The notes beneath the pieces are model-generated. The model saw nothing but the letters and a program-made list of their open reading frames with translations, was not told the origin of the DNA and ran no database searches. DNA of 64,000 nucleotides from Cellvibrio sp. KY-GH-1. Lineage in GTDB: Bacteria; Pseudomonadota; Gammaproteobacteria; Pseudomonadales; Cellvibrionaceae. The position numbers and the translations under genes were made by a program. This document shows, one piece after another, positions 1-10,439 of this stretch; position 1 is the first letter of the stretch; each line of letters begins with the position of its first letter. The DNA is taken from NCBI RefSeq assembly GCF_008806975.1, contig NZ_CP031728.1:2749501-2813500 (forward strand), read 5' to 3'.

Positions 1-549
1 GATAAGGTCGCGCATCTGGGTCATGGCCAAGCCCTGATAGCCGCAGGGATTTATCCGCAAAAACGGCGCCAGATCCATATCCACATTCAAGGCCAGACCG
101 TGAAAACTGCAGCCGCGCCGCACGCGCAAGCCGAGCGAGGCGATCTTGTCGCCATTGACGTAGACGCCGGGTGCATCCGGCTTGGCCGCCGAGTCAATGC
201 CGTAATGGGCCAGAGTCGCGACTATGGTCTGTTCGATACGGGTCACCAGCTCGCGCACCCCGATATTGAGCCGGCGCAAATCCAGCAGTGGATAGGCCAC
301 CAGCTGACCGGGCCCGTGGTAGGTTACCTGGCCGCCGCGATCCGTCTGTACTACCGGAATATCCCCCGGAAACAGCAAGTGCTCGGCCTTGCCCGCCTGC
401 CCCTGGGTAAACACCGGCGGATGCTCCACCAGCCAGAGCTGATCGGTGGTATCCGGGGTGCGCTGGTTGGTGAACTCGCTCATCGCCTGCCAGCAGCTGG
501 CGTAGTCGCGCTGACCGAGATTCACTACCTCAAGGCTAAGCTCCGCCAA
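1..549 (-). CDS. lipB: Octanoyltransferase LipB (partial, C-terminus outside window)
   Basis: Transfers the octanoyl group from acyl-carrier protein to lipoyl domains of the 2-oxoacid dehydrogenases and the glycine cleavage H protein, before LipA inserts sulfur; cytoplasmic. About 183 residues are visible. They include [13 protein letters not shown], the [13 protein letters not shown] segment with the presumed catalytic Lys, and NPCGY with the presumed catalytic Cys. The reading frame has no ATG or GTG close upstream. A TTG at 549, one base after the ybeD stop, is the best start and would couple translation to ybeD; the first internal ATG would remove conserved N-terminal sequence. The gene runs off the left edge. 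Confidence 0.95.
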   Translation of the reverse strand, partial: MAELSLEVVNLGQRDYASCWQAMSEFTNQRTPDTTDQLWLVEHPPVFTQGQAGKAEHLLFPGDIPVVQTDRGGQVTYHGPGQLVAYPLLDLRRLNIGVRELVTRIEQTIVATLAHYGIDSAAKPDAPGVYVNGDKIASLGLRVRRGCSFHGLALNVDMDLAPFLRINPCGYQGLAMTQMRDLI

Positions 550-550
550 C

Positions 551-823
551 TTAGAGCACCATCTTGATCATACGGTTGAGGCGCAGGTCATCGTGGATAG
601 CGCTCAGTTGATCTATCCCGGTGGCGGTGATCCAGACAGTCAAGGAGCGGAAACTGCCCTTGCTGCTCTCTTTCACGGTGATACGGGTCTGATCAAACCC
701 CGGCGCATGGCGCTCCATGATCTCAATCACATAGCTGTGCAGCTCGGGCACTGCATCGCCCATGACTTTGATCGGGTAGTTTTCGCAGGGAAATTCAATT
801 TTTGGGGGTTGTTGCTGGGACAT
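551..823 (-). CDS. ybeD: DUF493 family protein YbeD
   Basis: A 90-residue protein of the YbeD/DUF493 family (E. coli YbeD is 87 residues), small ferredoxin-like folds resembling ACT regulatory domains. Typical features are the N-terminal [15 protein letters not shown], the central [14 protein letters not shown] and the C-terminal aliphatic end. The biochemical role is not established. It sits directly before lipB with almost no gap, as in E. coli and Pseudomonas. Usually dacA lies just upstream; here about 16 kb of other genes come between. Confidence 0.93.
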   Translation of the reverse strand: MSQQQPPKIEFPCENYPIKVMGDAVPELHSYVIEIMERHAPGFDQTRITVKESSKGSFRSLTVWITATGIDQLSAIHDDLRLNRMIKMVL

Positions 824-1024
824 AACACTAAAACCTGAAGATGAGGCGCAAATTATAACGCCTAGATGGGGGCGAAAGCGTCATCCTCAAGCTAAAAACC
901 CCGGTCTTTAGCTACCCATACCCACCCTTATCCGCTATCCTCGCCCCCATCCTTGGCAAAGCCAAACAATAATTTGCACGACATCACCCCGGGGCTTACC
1001 CCGCATCCAGGAAAGGAAAAGGTT

Positions 1025-1702
1025 TTGTTACTCGATACCCGTCAATCATTGGAAACCCCGGAAGGAGCGCTCTTGCCGCTGACGCCGGCGGGTTTTGGTG
1101 TACGCACGCTGGCCCAATTGTTGGATGTGATGATCCGCATGGGCATTACCATCCTTATCGCCATAGTGTTTTCACTGCTAGGTAAGCTGGGTAGCGGGAT
1201 TGCCCTGATTTTAATATTCCTTCTGGAATGGTTTTACCCGGTGTTTTTTGAGGTGGCGCGCAATGGCCGCACGCCCGGTAAAAAGTGGATGGGGATTCGC
1301 GTTGTCAACGACGATGGTACGCCCATTACCTTTGGCCCCTCACTGGTGCGCAATTTACTGCGCGTTGTTGATTTCCTTCCGCTGGCTTACCTTGCAGGTA
1401 TCATTACCAGTCTGTGCAATCATCAGTTCAAGCGCTTGGGCGATATAGCCGCTGGCAGCATGGTGATTTACGATGCACCACCGTTGCGCGAGCCCAACTT
1501 TGAAGTGCGCGGGCAATTGCCAGTGCCAGCCGATTTCTCTACCGATGAGCAGCGCGCGTTGCTTGCCTTCGCCGAACGCAGCAAAAATCTTTCCGGAGAG
1601 CGCCAAACCGAATTGGCATTCATACTTCAGCCGGTAATTAATGCCAAAGATCCAGTGATCGCCATTAAACAAATGGCCAACACTATGGTTGGCAAGCAGT
1701 AA
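1025..1702 (+). CDS. RDD family membrane protein
   Basis: Integral inner-membrane protein with an RDD domain, first gene of the MoxR-type operon. After a short cytoplasmic N-terminus (LDTRQSLETPEG) there are hydrophobic segments around residues 45-75, the polar motif ARNGRTPGKKWMGIRVV, and another hydrophobic region near LRVVDFLPLAYLAGI. The C-terminal ~70 residues are soluble. RDD proteins are poorly understood; some are linked to ion exchange, but that cannot be read from this sequence. Start: the frame is open from a TTG at 953 without a ribosome site, whereas the TTG at 1025 follows GGAAAGG by 8 bases and fits the family N-terminus, so 1025 is preferred. The SpoIIM-like gene begins 12 bases after the stop. 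Confidence 0.85.
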   Translation: MLLDTRQSLETPEGALLPLTPAGFGVRTLAQLLDVMIRMGITILIAIVFSLLGKLGSGIALILIFLLEWFYPVFFEVARNGRTPGKKWMGIRVVNDDGTPITFGPSLVRNLLRVVDFLPLAYLAGIITSLCNHQFKRLGDIAAGSMVIYDAPPLREPNFEVRGQLPVPADFSTDEQRALLAFAERSKNLSGERQTELAFILQPVINAKDPVIAIKQMANTMVGKQ

Positions 1703-1714
1703 ACGGAATAGCGC

Positions 1715-2704
1715 ATGAAACAAGGACAATTCGAACAACTCTACCAACCGCTTTGGCAATTGCTGGAAACGCAAATTATCGAACTGGAAAAAGCCGATGG
1801 CCGTTTAAAAGGCAATGAGTTAGCGACCTTTGCCAGCCGCTATCGCCGCTTATGCCATTTCCATGCGTTGGCAAAAGATCGCCACTATTCCAGCCATCTG
1901 GTGGATAAACTCGGCGATTTGGTGGTGCGTGGGCATCAACAACTCTATCGCCGCAAGCAACCCTTTTTTCAGCAGTTCATCAGTTTTATTGTTGCTGGCT
2001 TTCCGCGGTTGGTGCGCAAACAGCAAGCTTATGTCTGGTGGGCCACGGCGCTGTTGTATGTTCCCGGTTTATTAGTTTATCTCGCGATTTTGTGGCAGCC
2101 GGATTTGGTATACACCATCACCACGCCCGATCAGGTGAGCAACTTTGAAGAAATGTACGACCCGCACAACCGCACTCTGGGTGCGGCGCGCGCGTCCGAT
2201 ACCAATGTGGAAATGTTTGGTTTTTACATCCGCAATAATATTGGCGTGAGCTTCCAAACATTTGCGTCTGGCATTTTATTTGGCGTTGGGACAATTTTCT
2301 TTCTGGTCTACAACGGTTTATTAATGGGCGCTGTCGCCGGCCACTTAACCAACGCGCAATTTACCGAAACCTTTTTTACCTTCGTTGTGGGTCACGGCAG
2401 CTTTGAATTAACCGCCATTTGCATCGCCGGTGCAGCGGGGTTAAAACTCGGCTACGCCCTGCTGGCACCCGGAAATATTTCGCGTACCGAATCGCTCAAG
2501 CGCGCCAGCAGCGTCGCCATTAAATTGGTGTACGGCGTTATTATCATGCTAACCATTGCCGCATTTATTGAAGCCTTCTGGTCATCCAACAATATTCTTA
2601 TGCCCTGGCAAAAATATTTGGTGGGGGGATTTTTGTGGGCACTGGTAATTGGCTATCTGGTGTTTAGCGGGCGAGGTTTGCGTGGCGAGCGAGGTCGAGG
2701 ATGA
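1715..2704 (+). CDS. Stage II sporulation protein M family membrane protein
   Basis: A 329-residue membrane protein of the SpoIIM/DUF95 family. The first ~100 residues are soluble and helical, followed by about five membrane segments near residues 108-128, 180-212, 230-250, 268-290 and 300-318. The conserved core lies around FASGILFGVGTIFFLVYNG and the polar GHGSFELTAICIAG, characteristic of the family. In non-sporulating bacteria these proteins are found with MoxR, DUF58 and RDD genes, as here, and are thought to belong to a membrane complex assembled or remodelled by the MoxR ATPase; this role is inference. Its last four bases overlap the start of the DUF4129 gene (ATGA), which suggests coupled translation. 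Confidence 0.9.
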   Translation: MKQGQFEQLYQPLWQLLETQIIELEKADGRLKGNELATFASRYRRLCHFHALAKDRHYSSHLVDKLGDLVVRGHQQLYRRKQPFFQQFISFIVAGFPRLVRKQQAYVWWATALLYVPGLLVYLAILWQPDLVYTITTPDQVSNFEEMYDPHNRTLGAARASDTNVEMFGFYIRNNIGVSFQTFASGILFGVGTIFFLVYNGLLMGAVAGHLTNAQFTETFFTFVVGHGSFELTAICIAGAAGLKLGYALLAPGNISRTESLKRASSVAIKLVYGVIIMLTIAAFIEAFWSSNNILMPWQKYLVGGFLWALVIGYLVFSGRGLRGERGRG

Positions 2705-4370
2705 ACCTGGATCAGATCACCATTGAAATTCGCCCGCGCACAGCTTGGGAAGCACTGGATTTAGGATTATTAATGGCGCGCCGCTGGTGGTGGCCACTCA
2801 TGAAAGTCTGGCTGATTGTCAGCTTTCCGATATTGCTAATTGCGTTGCTGATTCCTACCGATAAATGGTGGATTAGCGCCCTGGTGATCTGGTGGTTCAA
2901 ACCCATTTACGAGCGCCCACTGTTACACATCCTCAGTCATGCGGTGTTTAACGATTTACCTACAACCCGCAGCACCTTAAAACAATTTCCTACCCAGGCG
3001 TTCACGCAAATTCTTATGAGTTTAACTTGGCGCCGCTTTAGCCCCACTCGTTCGATGGATTTGCCGGTGTTGCAACTTGAAGGATTGCGCGCAGCGCGGC
3101 GGCAAGATCGCCTCGCCATATTGCACCGCGAAGACTCGGCACCGGCCGGCTGGATTAGCGTGCTCGGCCTGTTGTTGGAGATCAGTTTGTTAGTTGGTCT
3201 AATCACTCTCATCTGGGCGTTTATCCCGCGTGAATTAAATATTGAATGGGTGGGATTATTTTTTGATAGTGAATCATCCGAGTTAATCGAATTGCAAATT
3301 GTGCTTTGGTACAGCGCGCTGGGATTAACAGCACCGTTTTATACTGCATGCGGATTTGCGCTTTATTTAAATCGCCGCATCAAACTGGAAGCCTGGGATA
3401 TTGATATCGCTTTTCGCCGTATCGTCAACAAACGTCGCGCACCGGCGGTTGCTCCTTTAATTGGAGTACTGCTAATTGGGTTAAGCGCATTTTTTGCCGA
3501 TGCACCAATACCGGCCTATGCCGATGTGGAGTCGGCACCGGAACAGCAGATCGCGCCCACTCACGAAAATGAACGCGAATTGAGTGCACAGCTTCCTCAG
3601 GAAGATACTTCTGCCGAATACAAAGACGAACCCGTCGTCGATTTACCCTTGGGCGAGTACCAAGAATTGAATCGCGATACTGCACAGCAAGGCATCAAAG
3701 ACGTCATGCAGCAAAGCGAGTTTTCGCGCAAAGAAATACAACGCCGACTCAAACAGAATAAAGAAGATGAAGTTGATGAGGAGTTTTGGGATAAGTTCTT
3801 TGATTCGTTGCGCGACTTTAAAGGGTTTGTAGCGGCGGCAAGCCTGTTGGAAATTTTATTATGGCTGACAGTACTCGCTATTATCGGCCTACTGGTGTAT
3901 CGCTATCGCGCCTGGCTAGCGGCGCAATTTGTGCGCATCGCGCCGCAACCCGTTGCACGCAGCAAACCCGTAACCTTGTTTGGGATGGATGTAACGCGCG
4001 AATCACTCCCCGAAAATATTAGTGAAAGCGCATTGGGATTATTGCGCACCGGCGACACACGCGCTGCGCTTGCATTGCTCTATCGCGCCAGCCTGTTTCA
4101 ATTAATTCACCAGGGTGTAGACGTTCACGATGGCCACACTGAAGGCGAATGCGTACAGTTAGTACGGGATCATTTTGCGCAAACCAAAAATATCAACACG
4201 CGCGCACTACAAGAAGTACGCATCGATTATTTCGCCCGTCTCACGCGTATGTGGCAGCAGCTGGCCTACGGCCATGTCGCACCAGAAACGCAAGCTGCTG
4301 AGCAACTTTGCGACACATGGAATAACAGTTGGCTCCACCAGACCGGCACCAACTCGGCAGGAGAAGTTAA

Positions 4371-4374
<4 letters not shown>
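2701..4374 (+). CDS. DUF4129 domain membrane protein
   Basis: A 557-residue inner-membrane protein. Membrane segments are visible near residues 28-52, 150-175, 200-225 and 245-265. A long acidic periplasmic loop follows (roughly 275-375, rich in E, D and Q), then another membrane helix near 385-405. The C-terminal cytoplasmic part contains the DUF4129 signature (SALGLLRTGDTRAALALLYR, continuing to LTRMWQQLAYG). DUF4129 domains often end transglutaminase-like membrane proteins and occur beside MoxR and DUF58. No transglutaminase Cys-His-Asp triad is apparent here, so only the membrane anchor and tail are present. It overlaps both neighbours by four bases. Confidence 0.87.
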
Positions 4375-6016
<1,642 letters not shown>

Positions 6017-6020
<4 letters not shown>

Positions 6021-7030
6021 ATGATTCAGTGATGCCCGAAAACACAGAACCCAAAAGTGAGGAAAACACCCAGGCGCGCCTGCAACAAGCAAGTGCGGTG
6101 GCGAATAACTTATTGAATGAAATAAAAAAAGTGTTGATCGGCCAGGATGCGATTATTGAGCAGGTACTCATTGCCCTGATTGCGCGCGGCCATGTGTTAA
6201 TTGAAGGCGTACCCGGCCTGGGCAAAACCCTGCTGGTGCGCAGCCTGGCTAAATGTTTTGGCGGCCAATTTTCGCGTGTGCAATTCACGCCAGACTTAAT
6301 GCCTAGCGATGTTACTGGCCACGCTATGTTTAATATGGCCAAGCAGGAATTTGAAATTCGTCGCGGCCCGGTATTTACCAATCTGTTACTCGCGGACGAA
6401 ATTAACCGCGCACCCGCGAAAACCCAAGCTGCATTATTGGAAGTGATGCAGGAAGGGCAAATTACCATTGAAGGCCAATCCTTTAAAACCGGTGAGCCTT
6501 TTATGGTATTGGCCACGCAAAACCCGATCGAACAGGAAGGCACTTATCCGCTACCGGAAGCAGAACTCGATCGATTTATGTTGAAGGTTATTATTGATTA
6601 CCCGAACGAAAGCGATGAGCAAATTATGTTGCGTCAGGTGTGCTCACAAGCCCAGGGCGGTTTTGGTTTGGAACATATTCGCACGCTATTAAAACCTTCT
6701 CATGTGTTAAGCCTGCAAAAAATTGCCGAGCAAATCACTGTGGACGAGCAAATCCTGCAGTACGTGGTGAAACTGGTGCGCGCTACGCGCAGCTGGTCAG
6801 GCATTTCGCGCGGCGCTGGCCCGCGCGCCTGTATTGCGCTGCTCTCTGCCGCACGCGCCTATGCATTGATAAGCAACAACAGTTTTGTCACGCCCGACGA
6901 TGTGAAAAAAATGTTTATCCCAGCCTTGCGCCACCGTATTTTGCTAGCACCGGAATTGGCAATTGAAGGTGTCGCTGCCGAGCGCATCCTGAATAATATT
7001 TTGCTACAGGTGGAAGCGCCGCGCCATTAA
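6017..7030 (+). CDS. MoxR family AAA+ ATPase
   Basis: A 337-residue cytoplasmic AAA+ ATPase of the MoxR family, chaperone-like enzymes that help assemble or activate partner complexes, often with DUF58 or von Willebrand A proteins. Visible motifs: Walker A GVPGLGKT (64-71), Walker B LLLADEIN (about 123-130), sensor 1 ATQNP (166-170), and the family-specific EQEGTYPLPEAELDRF with its arginine. The C-terminal lid covers the last ~100 residues. The gene overlaps the DUF4350 stop by four bases. Its probable clients are the DUF58 protein and the membrane proteins encoded upstream, by analogy with other MoxR operons. No VWA-domain gene, common in other MoxR loci, is present. Confidence 0.96.
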
Positions 7031-7064
7031 GCACTGACACTCAATGGAATCATTAACAGGGATG

Positions 7065-7092
7065 AGGTGATGGAGCTATAACAACATCACCT
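7065..7092 (+). other. Stem-loop in the MoxR-DUF58 gap
   Basis: AGGTGATG and CATCACCT form a perfect 8-bp stem with a 12-base loop in the 141-base gap between the two genes. There is no U-run after it, so a strong intrinsic terminator is unlikely. It may mark a processing or attenuation point that separates DUF58 expression from the upstream operon. Confidence 0.45.
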
Positions 7093-7171
7093 ACGGGAAG
7101 AACGAACAACTCAAAAAGTAAAACTTAATTCCGCACCTGAATTGAATTTGTAACGAAAACCTAGAGTTCAC

Positions 7172-8536
7172 ATGAAGAGACGCTGGACACCGGATACAAA
7201 GCTGACGCTGGCATTCTTATTATTGGCGGGGCTGATTTTTGCCAACAGTTTCAGTAGCCATTATTTTAAAACCCAATTCCAGTCCCAGTGGCTGGAGTGG
7301 GGGTTTTTCGGGGTATTATTAATTGCCCTGCTCGACTTTGTTTTATCGCGCCGCTTGCCGCCGGTAGAGATTGAACGCGAATTGCCGGGCAATCTCGCGG
7401 TGGACAAATGGACACCGGTAAAAATCCGCATTCGCCATCAATATACGCAGGCAACTCGTATACGGATTTTTGATGGTGTACCGAGCAGTAGCGATTATCA
7501 GCACTTACCGCTCAGCATTGAATTGCAGCCCAATAAAACCAGCAGCAGCGAATACTCCTTACGCCCACTTGTGCGCGGCCTATTGCAATTAACACCCAGC
7601 CATATTGAATTCAGCAGTCCGCTCGGCTTGTGGAATATTCGCTACCAAACCGGTACAACGAGCGATGCAAAAGTATTTCCGGATTTTGTGGCTATTGCCA
7701 ACTACGCGATTCTCGCCACGGAAAATCACACCAGCCAAATGGGTATTCGCAAGAAGCCAAGGCGTGGGGAAGGCATGGAATTTCATCAATTGCGCGAATA
7801 CCGCCAAGGCGACAGCTTGCGTCAACTGGATTGGAAAGCCACCTCGCGCCGGCAAAAATTAATTGCGCGCGATTATCAGGATGAACGCGACCAGCAAATT
7901 GTACTGATGATCGATAGCGGCCACCGCATGCGCGCCAAAGACGATGAACTCAGCCATTTTGATCACGCACTAAATGCCATGTTGCTAGTGAGTTATATCG
8001 CCTTACGTCAGGGCGATAGCGTTAGCCTGATGAGTTTCGGCGGCGAAGCGAGTAATAGCAACCCAACAAATACCAAACACCGCTGGATTCCACCGCAAAA
8101 AGGCACTGAGCGTGTGAGTGTATTGCTTAACGGCATTTACGATTTACAAGCCAGCCAATCCACCGCGGATTACATTACCGCTGCGGAAAAATTATCGGTA
8201 CTGCAACCGAAACGGTCGCTGATTATTTTAGTCACCAACTCACGCGACGAAGACAACAGCGAACTATTACTCGCCGCGAACTTATTAAAGAAACGCCACT
8301 TGGTGATGATCGCCAACATCCGCGAACAAATCCTCGACGACCTCAACGACCAATCCGTACAAACCTTCGACGAAGCCCTAAGCTACGCCGGCGTCCGCCG
8401 CTTCCTGCACGAACGCAGCGAATCCCACAAAAAATTAACCTCTGCCGGAGTTTATGCAGTTGACTGCACCGCCAATCAATTAGCGGTTCGAGTTGCGAAT
8501 GCTTATTTGGAAATTAAGAGTGCGGGGGTTTTGTAA
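7172..8536 (+). CDS. DUF58 domain protein, MoxR partner
   Basis: A 454-residue protein with two N-terminal membrane helices (residues ~10-25 and ~38-55), a beta-rich region, and the C-terminal DUF58 domain. The hallmark segment reads LREYRQGDSLRQLDWKATSR, followed by a vWA-like core with VLMIDSGHRM, an imperfect MIDAS-like pattern, continuing to SLIILVTNSRDED. DUF58 proteins are regularly encoded after MoxR and are taken to be its membrane-bound partner; the function of the pair in Cellvibrionaceae is not known. The gene starts 141 bases after moxR, unlike the tightly overlapped upstream genes. The ATG at 7172 starts a short basic segment in front of the first helix, as expected. Confidence 0.93.
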   Translation: MKRRWTPDTKLTLAFLLLAGLIFANSFSSHYFKTQFQSQWLEWGFFGVLLIALLDFVLSRRLPPVEIERELPGNLAVDKWTPVKIRIRHQYTQATRIRIFDGVPSSSDYQHLPLSIELQPNKTSSSEYSLRPLVRGLLQLTPSHIEFSSPLGLWNIRYQTGTTSDAKVFPDFVAIANYAILATENHTSQMGIRKKPRRGEGMEFHQLREYRQGDSLRQLDWKATSRRQKLIARDYQDERDQQIVLMIDSGHRMRAKDDELSHFDHALNAMLLVSYIALRQGDSVSLMSFGGEASNSNPTNTKHRWIPPQKGTERVSVLLNGIYDLQASQSTADYITAAEKLSVLQPKRSLIILVTNSRDEDNSELLLAANLLKKRHLVMIANIREQILDDLNDQSVQTFDEALSYAGVRRFLHERSESHKKLTSAGVYAVDCTANQLAVRVANAYLEIKSAGVL

Positions 8537-8538
8537 CG

Positions 8539-8568
8539 TTGCCTCCAGAAAAGGCTCATTGTTATAAT
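8539..8568 (+). promoter_or_regulatory. Sigma70-like promoter for the 8577 gene
   Basis: TTGCCT (8539-8544), an 18-base spacer, then a perfect TATAAT (8563-8568). Transcription would begin about 8575-8577, at or next to the ATG at 8577, so the message may be leaderless or the true start may lie further in. The -10 box also falls within the imperfect inverted repeat GGCTCATT/AATGAGAAGCC. Confidence 0.5.
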
Positions 8569-8576
8569 GAGAAGCC

Positions 8577-9047
8577 ATGACTATATATGACACTCCAAAA
8601 TCCGATCTCGACAACAAGCAGGAAAACCATTTTAAAGGATGGCTTAAGTTTTTTTACATAATTAACTTCATATGGCTGATCTTCCTACCCTTGGGATCAT
8701 TGGCCTATATTTTATCTTCCGTGCTTGATTCTGAAACATCCATTTTAAGCAATAAACTGATGTTCTATATTCTCGAACTGACGCCAGACTTCATTTTTTC
8801 AATATTGATACTAAGGTCAATCAAAATACAAAACACCAGCACCCCGGAATCAATCAAAAAACTAATGTCCTTCGAGCTTGCCGCCAAATTAATCATTGGA
8901 ATACTAATTTATATGGCCTACAAAAATGGAATTGCTCAGGATAAACCATCTCCATTTTTTTTCTCCATAATTTATTATCTAATTTGGTCAAACTATTTCA
9001 AAAAATCAAAGCGTGTTTTTAACTATTACGGAGCAAACTCCAAATAA
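8577..9047 (+). CDS. Hypothetical membrane protein, AT-rich
   Basis: A 156-residue protein with four likely membrane helices (residues ~24-50, 62-83, 98-116 and 124-142) and short Lys-rich ends. I do not recognise a family. Its codons are clearly more A/T-rich than those of the genes on either side (many AAA, ATA and TTT), which suggests horizontal acquisition. The ATG has no clear ribosome site and follows a perfect -10 box by only eight bases. It lies alone between the MoxR operon and the convergent DUF1552 gene. Real gene likely, function unknown. Confidence 0.65.
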   Translation: MTIYDTPKSDLDNKQENHFKGWLKFFYIINFIWLIFLPLGSLAYILSSVLDSETSILSNKLMFYILELTPDFIFSILILRSIKIQNTSTPESIKKLMSFELAAKLIIGILIYMAYKNGIAQDKPSPFFFSIIYYLIWSNYFKKSKRVFNYYGANSK

Positions 9048-9090
9048 TGAGCCGCCCGCTTAATGGAGACTTTCGCTTATAAATAGTTAG

Positions 9091-10422
9091 CTATCTCAAA
9101 AAACCCGCAACACCACCCGAGCTATTTCCATAACGCGTCCAATTCAAACCAAAGGCTTTGGCGATATCCAGATATAAATTGGACATTCCGGCGTTATTCG
9201 CATCTATAGCATTGCCGATACGAATTGAATTGCCGGCGCCGCCGGCGACGTAGATGCCGGGGTTTTCTTGTTGGTGGTTGCCGCCGCCGACCTCGGACAT
9301 TACTAAAATTAAAGTGTTATCCAACAGCGTTCCGCCGTAGGCTGCATCCGGGCGGGTGGCGAGCTCGTCCATCAGGTAGGAAACAAGAATGTTGTACCAA
9401 CGGGTTTGGGCATCGAAGAGTGATGACTCATCGTGCGAGCTGGCGTGACTGCCGTTTTGGTTGTACGTTAATTTTTCACCGATACCGAATTCACCCATAT
9501 ACGGGCGAATCGCCGGAAAATTAATTTTTAGTGATTCATCCTGCGCGCCCATAAATTGAAAACTGGCGACGCGGGTGATGTCTGCTTGAAACGCCATCGC
9601 AATATTGCGCATTTGTGCTTTCGCGATTGCATCGCCATCGTCATTATTTCCGGTCATGCCAATGGCGGGGCGCGCAAATCCGGTACTGCCAACATTGAGC
9701 GTACCAGTGAGTGTATTTTGATAATAATTCAATGCTTCTTCATGAGTTAATAATTTCCCTTGCTGCTTCACACTGAGTGTATTCGCTTGCAGCAAATCCA
9801 GATTTTCGTGCAGCGCTTCCAACACTTTTTTACGACGCTCGGTATCTGGATCAGGCGTGCCACCACCTGCGTTGCGCACCACATCCGCGAGCAGCGTGTC
9901 ATACACTTGCTGCGGATCATCGGAGACTTGAATCTTATTGCGATTTTTATCGGTAAACGGCATATGCGAGGCATCTTTCGCTTTGCTGCTCCAAACGCCT
10001 ACATGCATGTTTTTAGTGAGGCGCCCACCGAGCGCCTCGCCCAGTGCCACATCAAACGTGGGCGCATATTCCTGGCCACCCGAAAAGACACCACGACAGG
10101 CTTCCGGATGGCCCGAACTTCCGCCGTGACCGTTATAGGTGAGATTTTTTATGGGAATCAGTTTAGTGAGATGCGCATTTAAATGTTGCAATGGGCTAGT
10201 TGCGAAACTGTTGCTACCGAGCGCGCCCAGATTATAGGAATGCCATTTATCGCGCACACAGCCATTGGGGTAATAAACCATCACAAAACGTTTAGCGCCC
10301 GCCGCTTGCGCAAACACATTTCTCGATAACATAAATTGACTAGTAAACGCCGTGGTTAACCCCAGGCGCGCAATAGTGCGCAGGAACTCGCGACGCTGCA
10401 TTTTATTTTTCAACAGATTCAT
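9091..10422 (-). CDS. DUF1552 domain protein, Tat-exported
   Basis: A 443-residue protein of the DUF1552 family, known mainly from Planctomycetes, Myxococcales and some gammaproteobacteria, where it is encoded next to DUF1592/DUF1588 cytochrome-like proteins. The N-terminus has a twin-arginine signal (QRREFLRTIARLGLTTAF), so it is probably exported folded. The body contains GCVRDKWHSYNLG near the N-terminus, GHPEACRGVFSGG, and a C-terminal LILVMSEVGGGNHQQENPG resembling the sulfatase-like alkaline-phosphatase fold of DUF1501/1552 proteins. Start: the frame is open upstream, but the ATG at 10422 has GGAGGG seven bases before it and begins the Tat signal. The upstream giant gene ends 18 bases earlier, so the two are surely co-transcribed. 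Confidence 0.92.
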   Translation of the reverse strand: MNLLKNKMQRREFLRTIARLGLTTAFTSQFMLSRNVFAQAAGAKRFVMVYYPNGCVRDKWHSYNLGALGSNSFATSPLQHLNAHLTKLIPIKNLTYNGHGGSSGHPEACRGVFSGGQEYAPTFDVALGEALGGRLTKNMHVGVWSSKAKDASHMPFTDKNRNKIQVSDDPQQVYDTLLADVVRNAGGGTPDPDTERRKKVLEALHENLDLLQANTLSVKQQGKLLTHEEALNYYQNTLTGTLNVGSTGFARPAIGMTGNNDDGDAIAKAQMRNIAMAFQADITRVASFQFMGAQDESLKINFPAIRPYMGEFGIGEKLTYNQNGSHASSHDESSLFDAQTRWYNILVSYLMDELATRPDAAYGGTLLDNTLILVMSEVGGGNHQQENPGIYVAGGAGNSIRIGNAIDANNAGMSNLYLDIAKAFGLNWTRYGNSSGGVAGFLR

Positions 10423-10439
10423 CTTTGTGCCCTCCGCCC

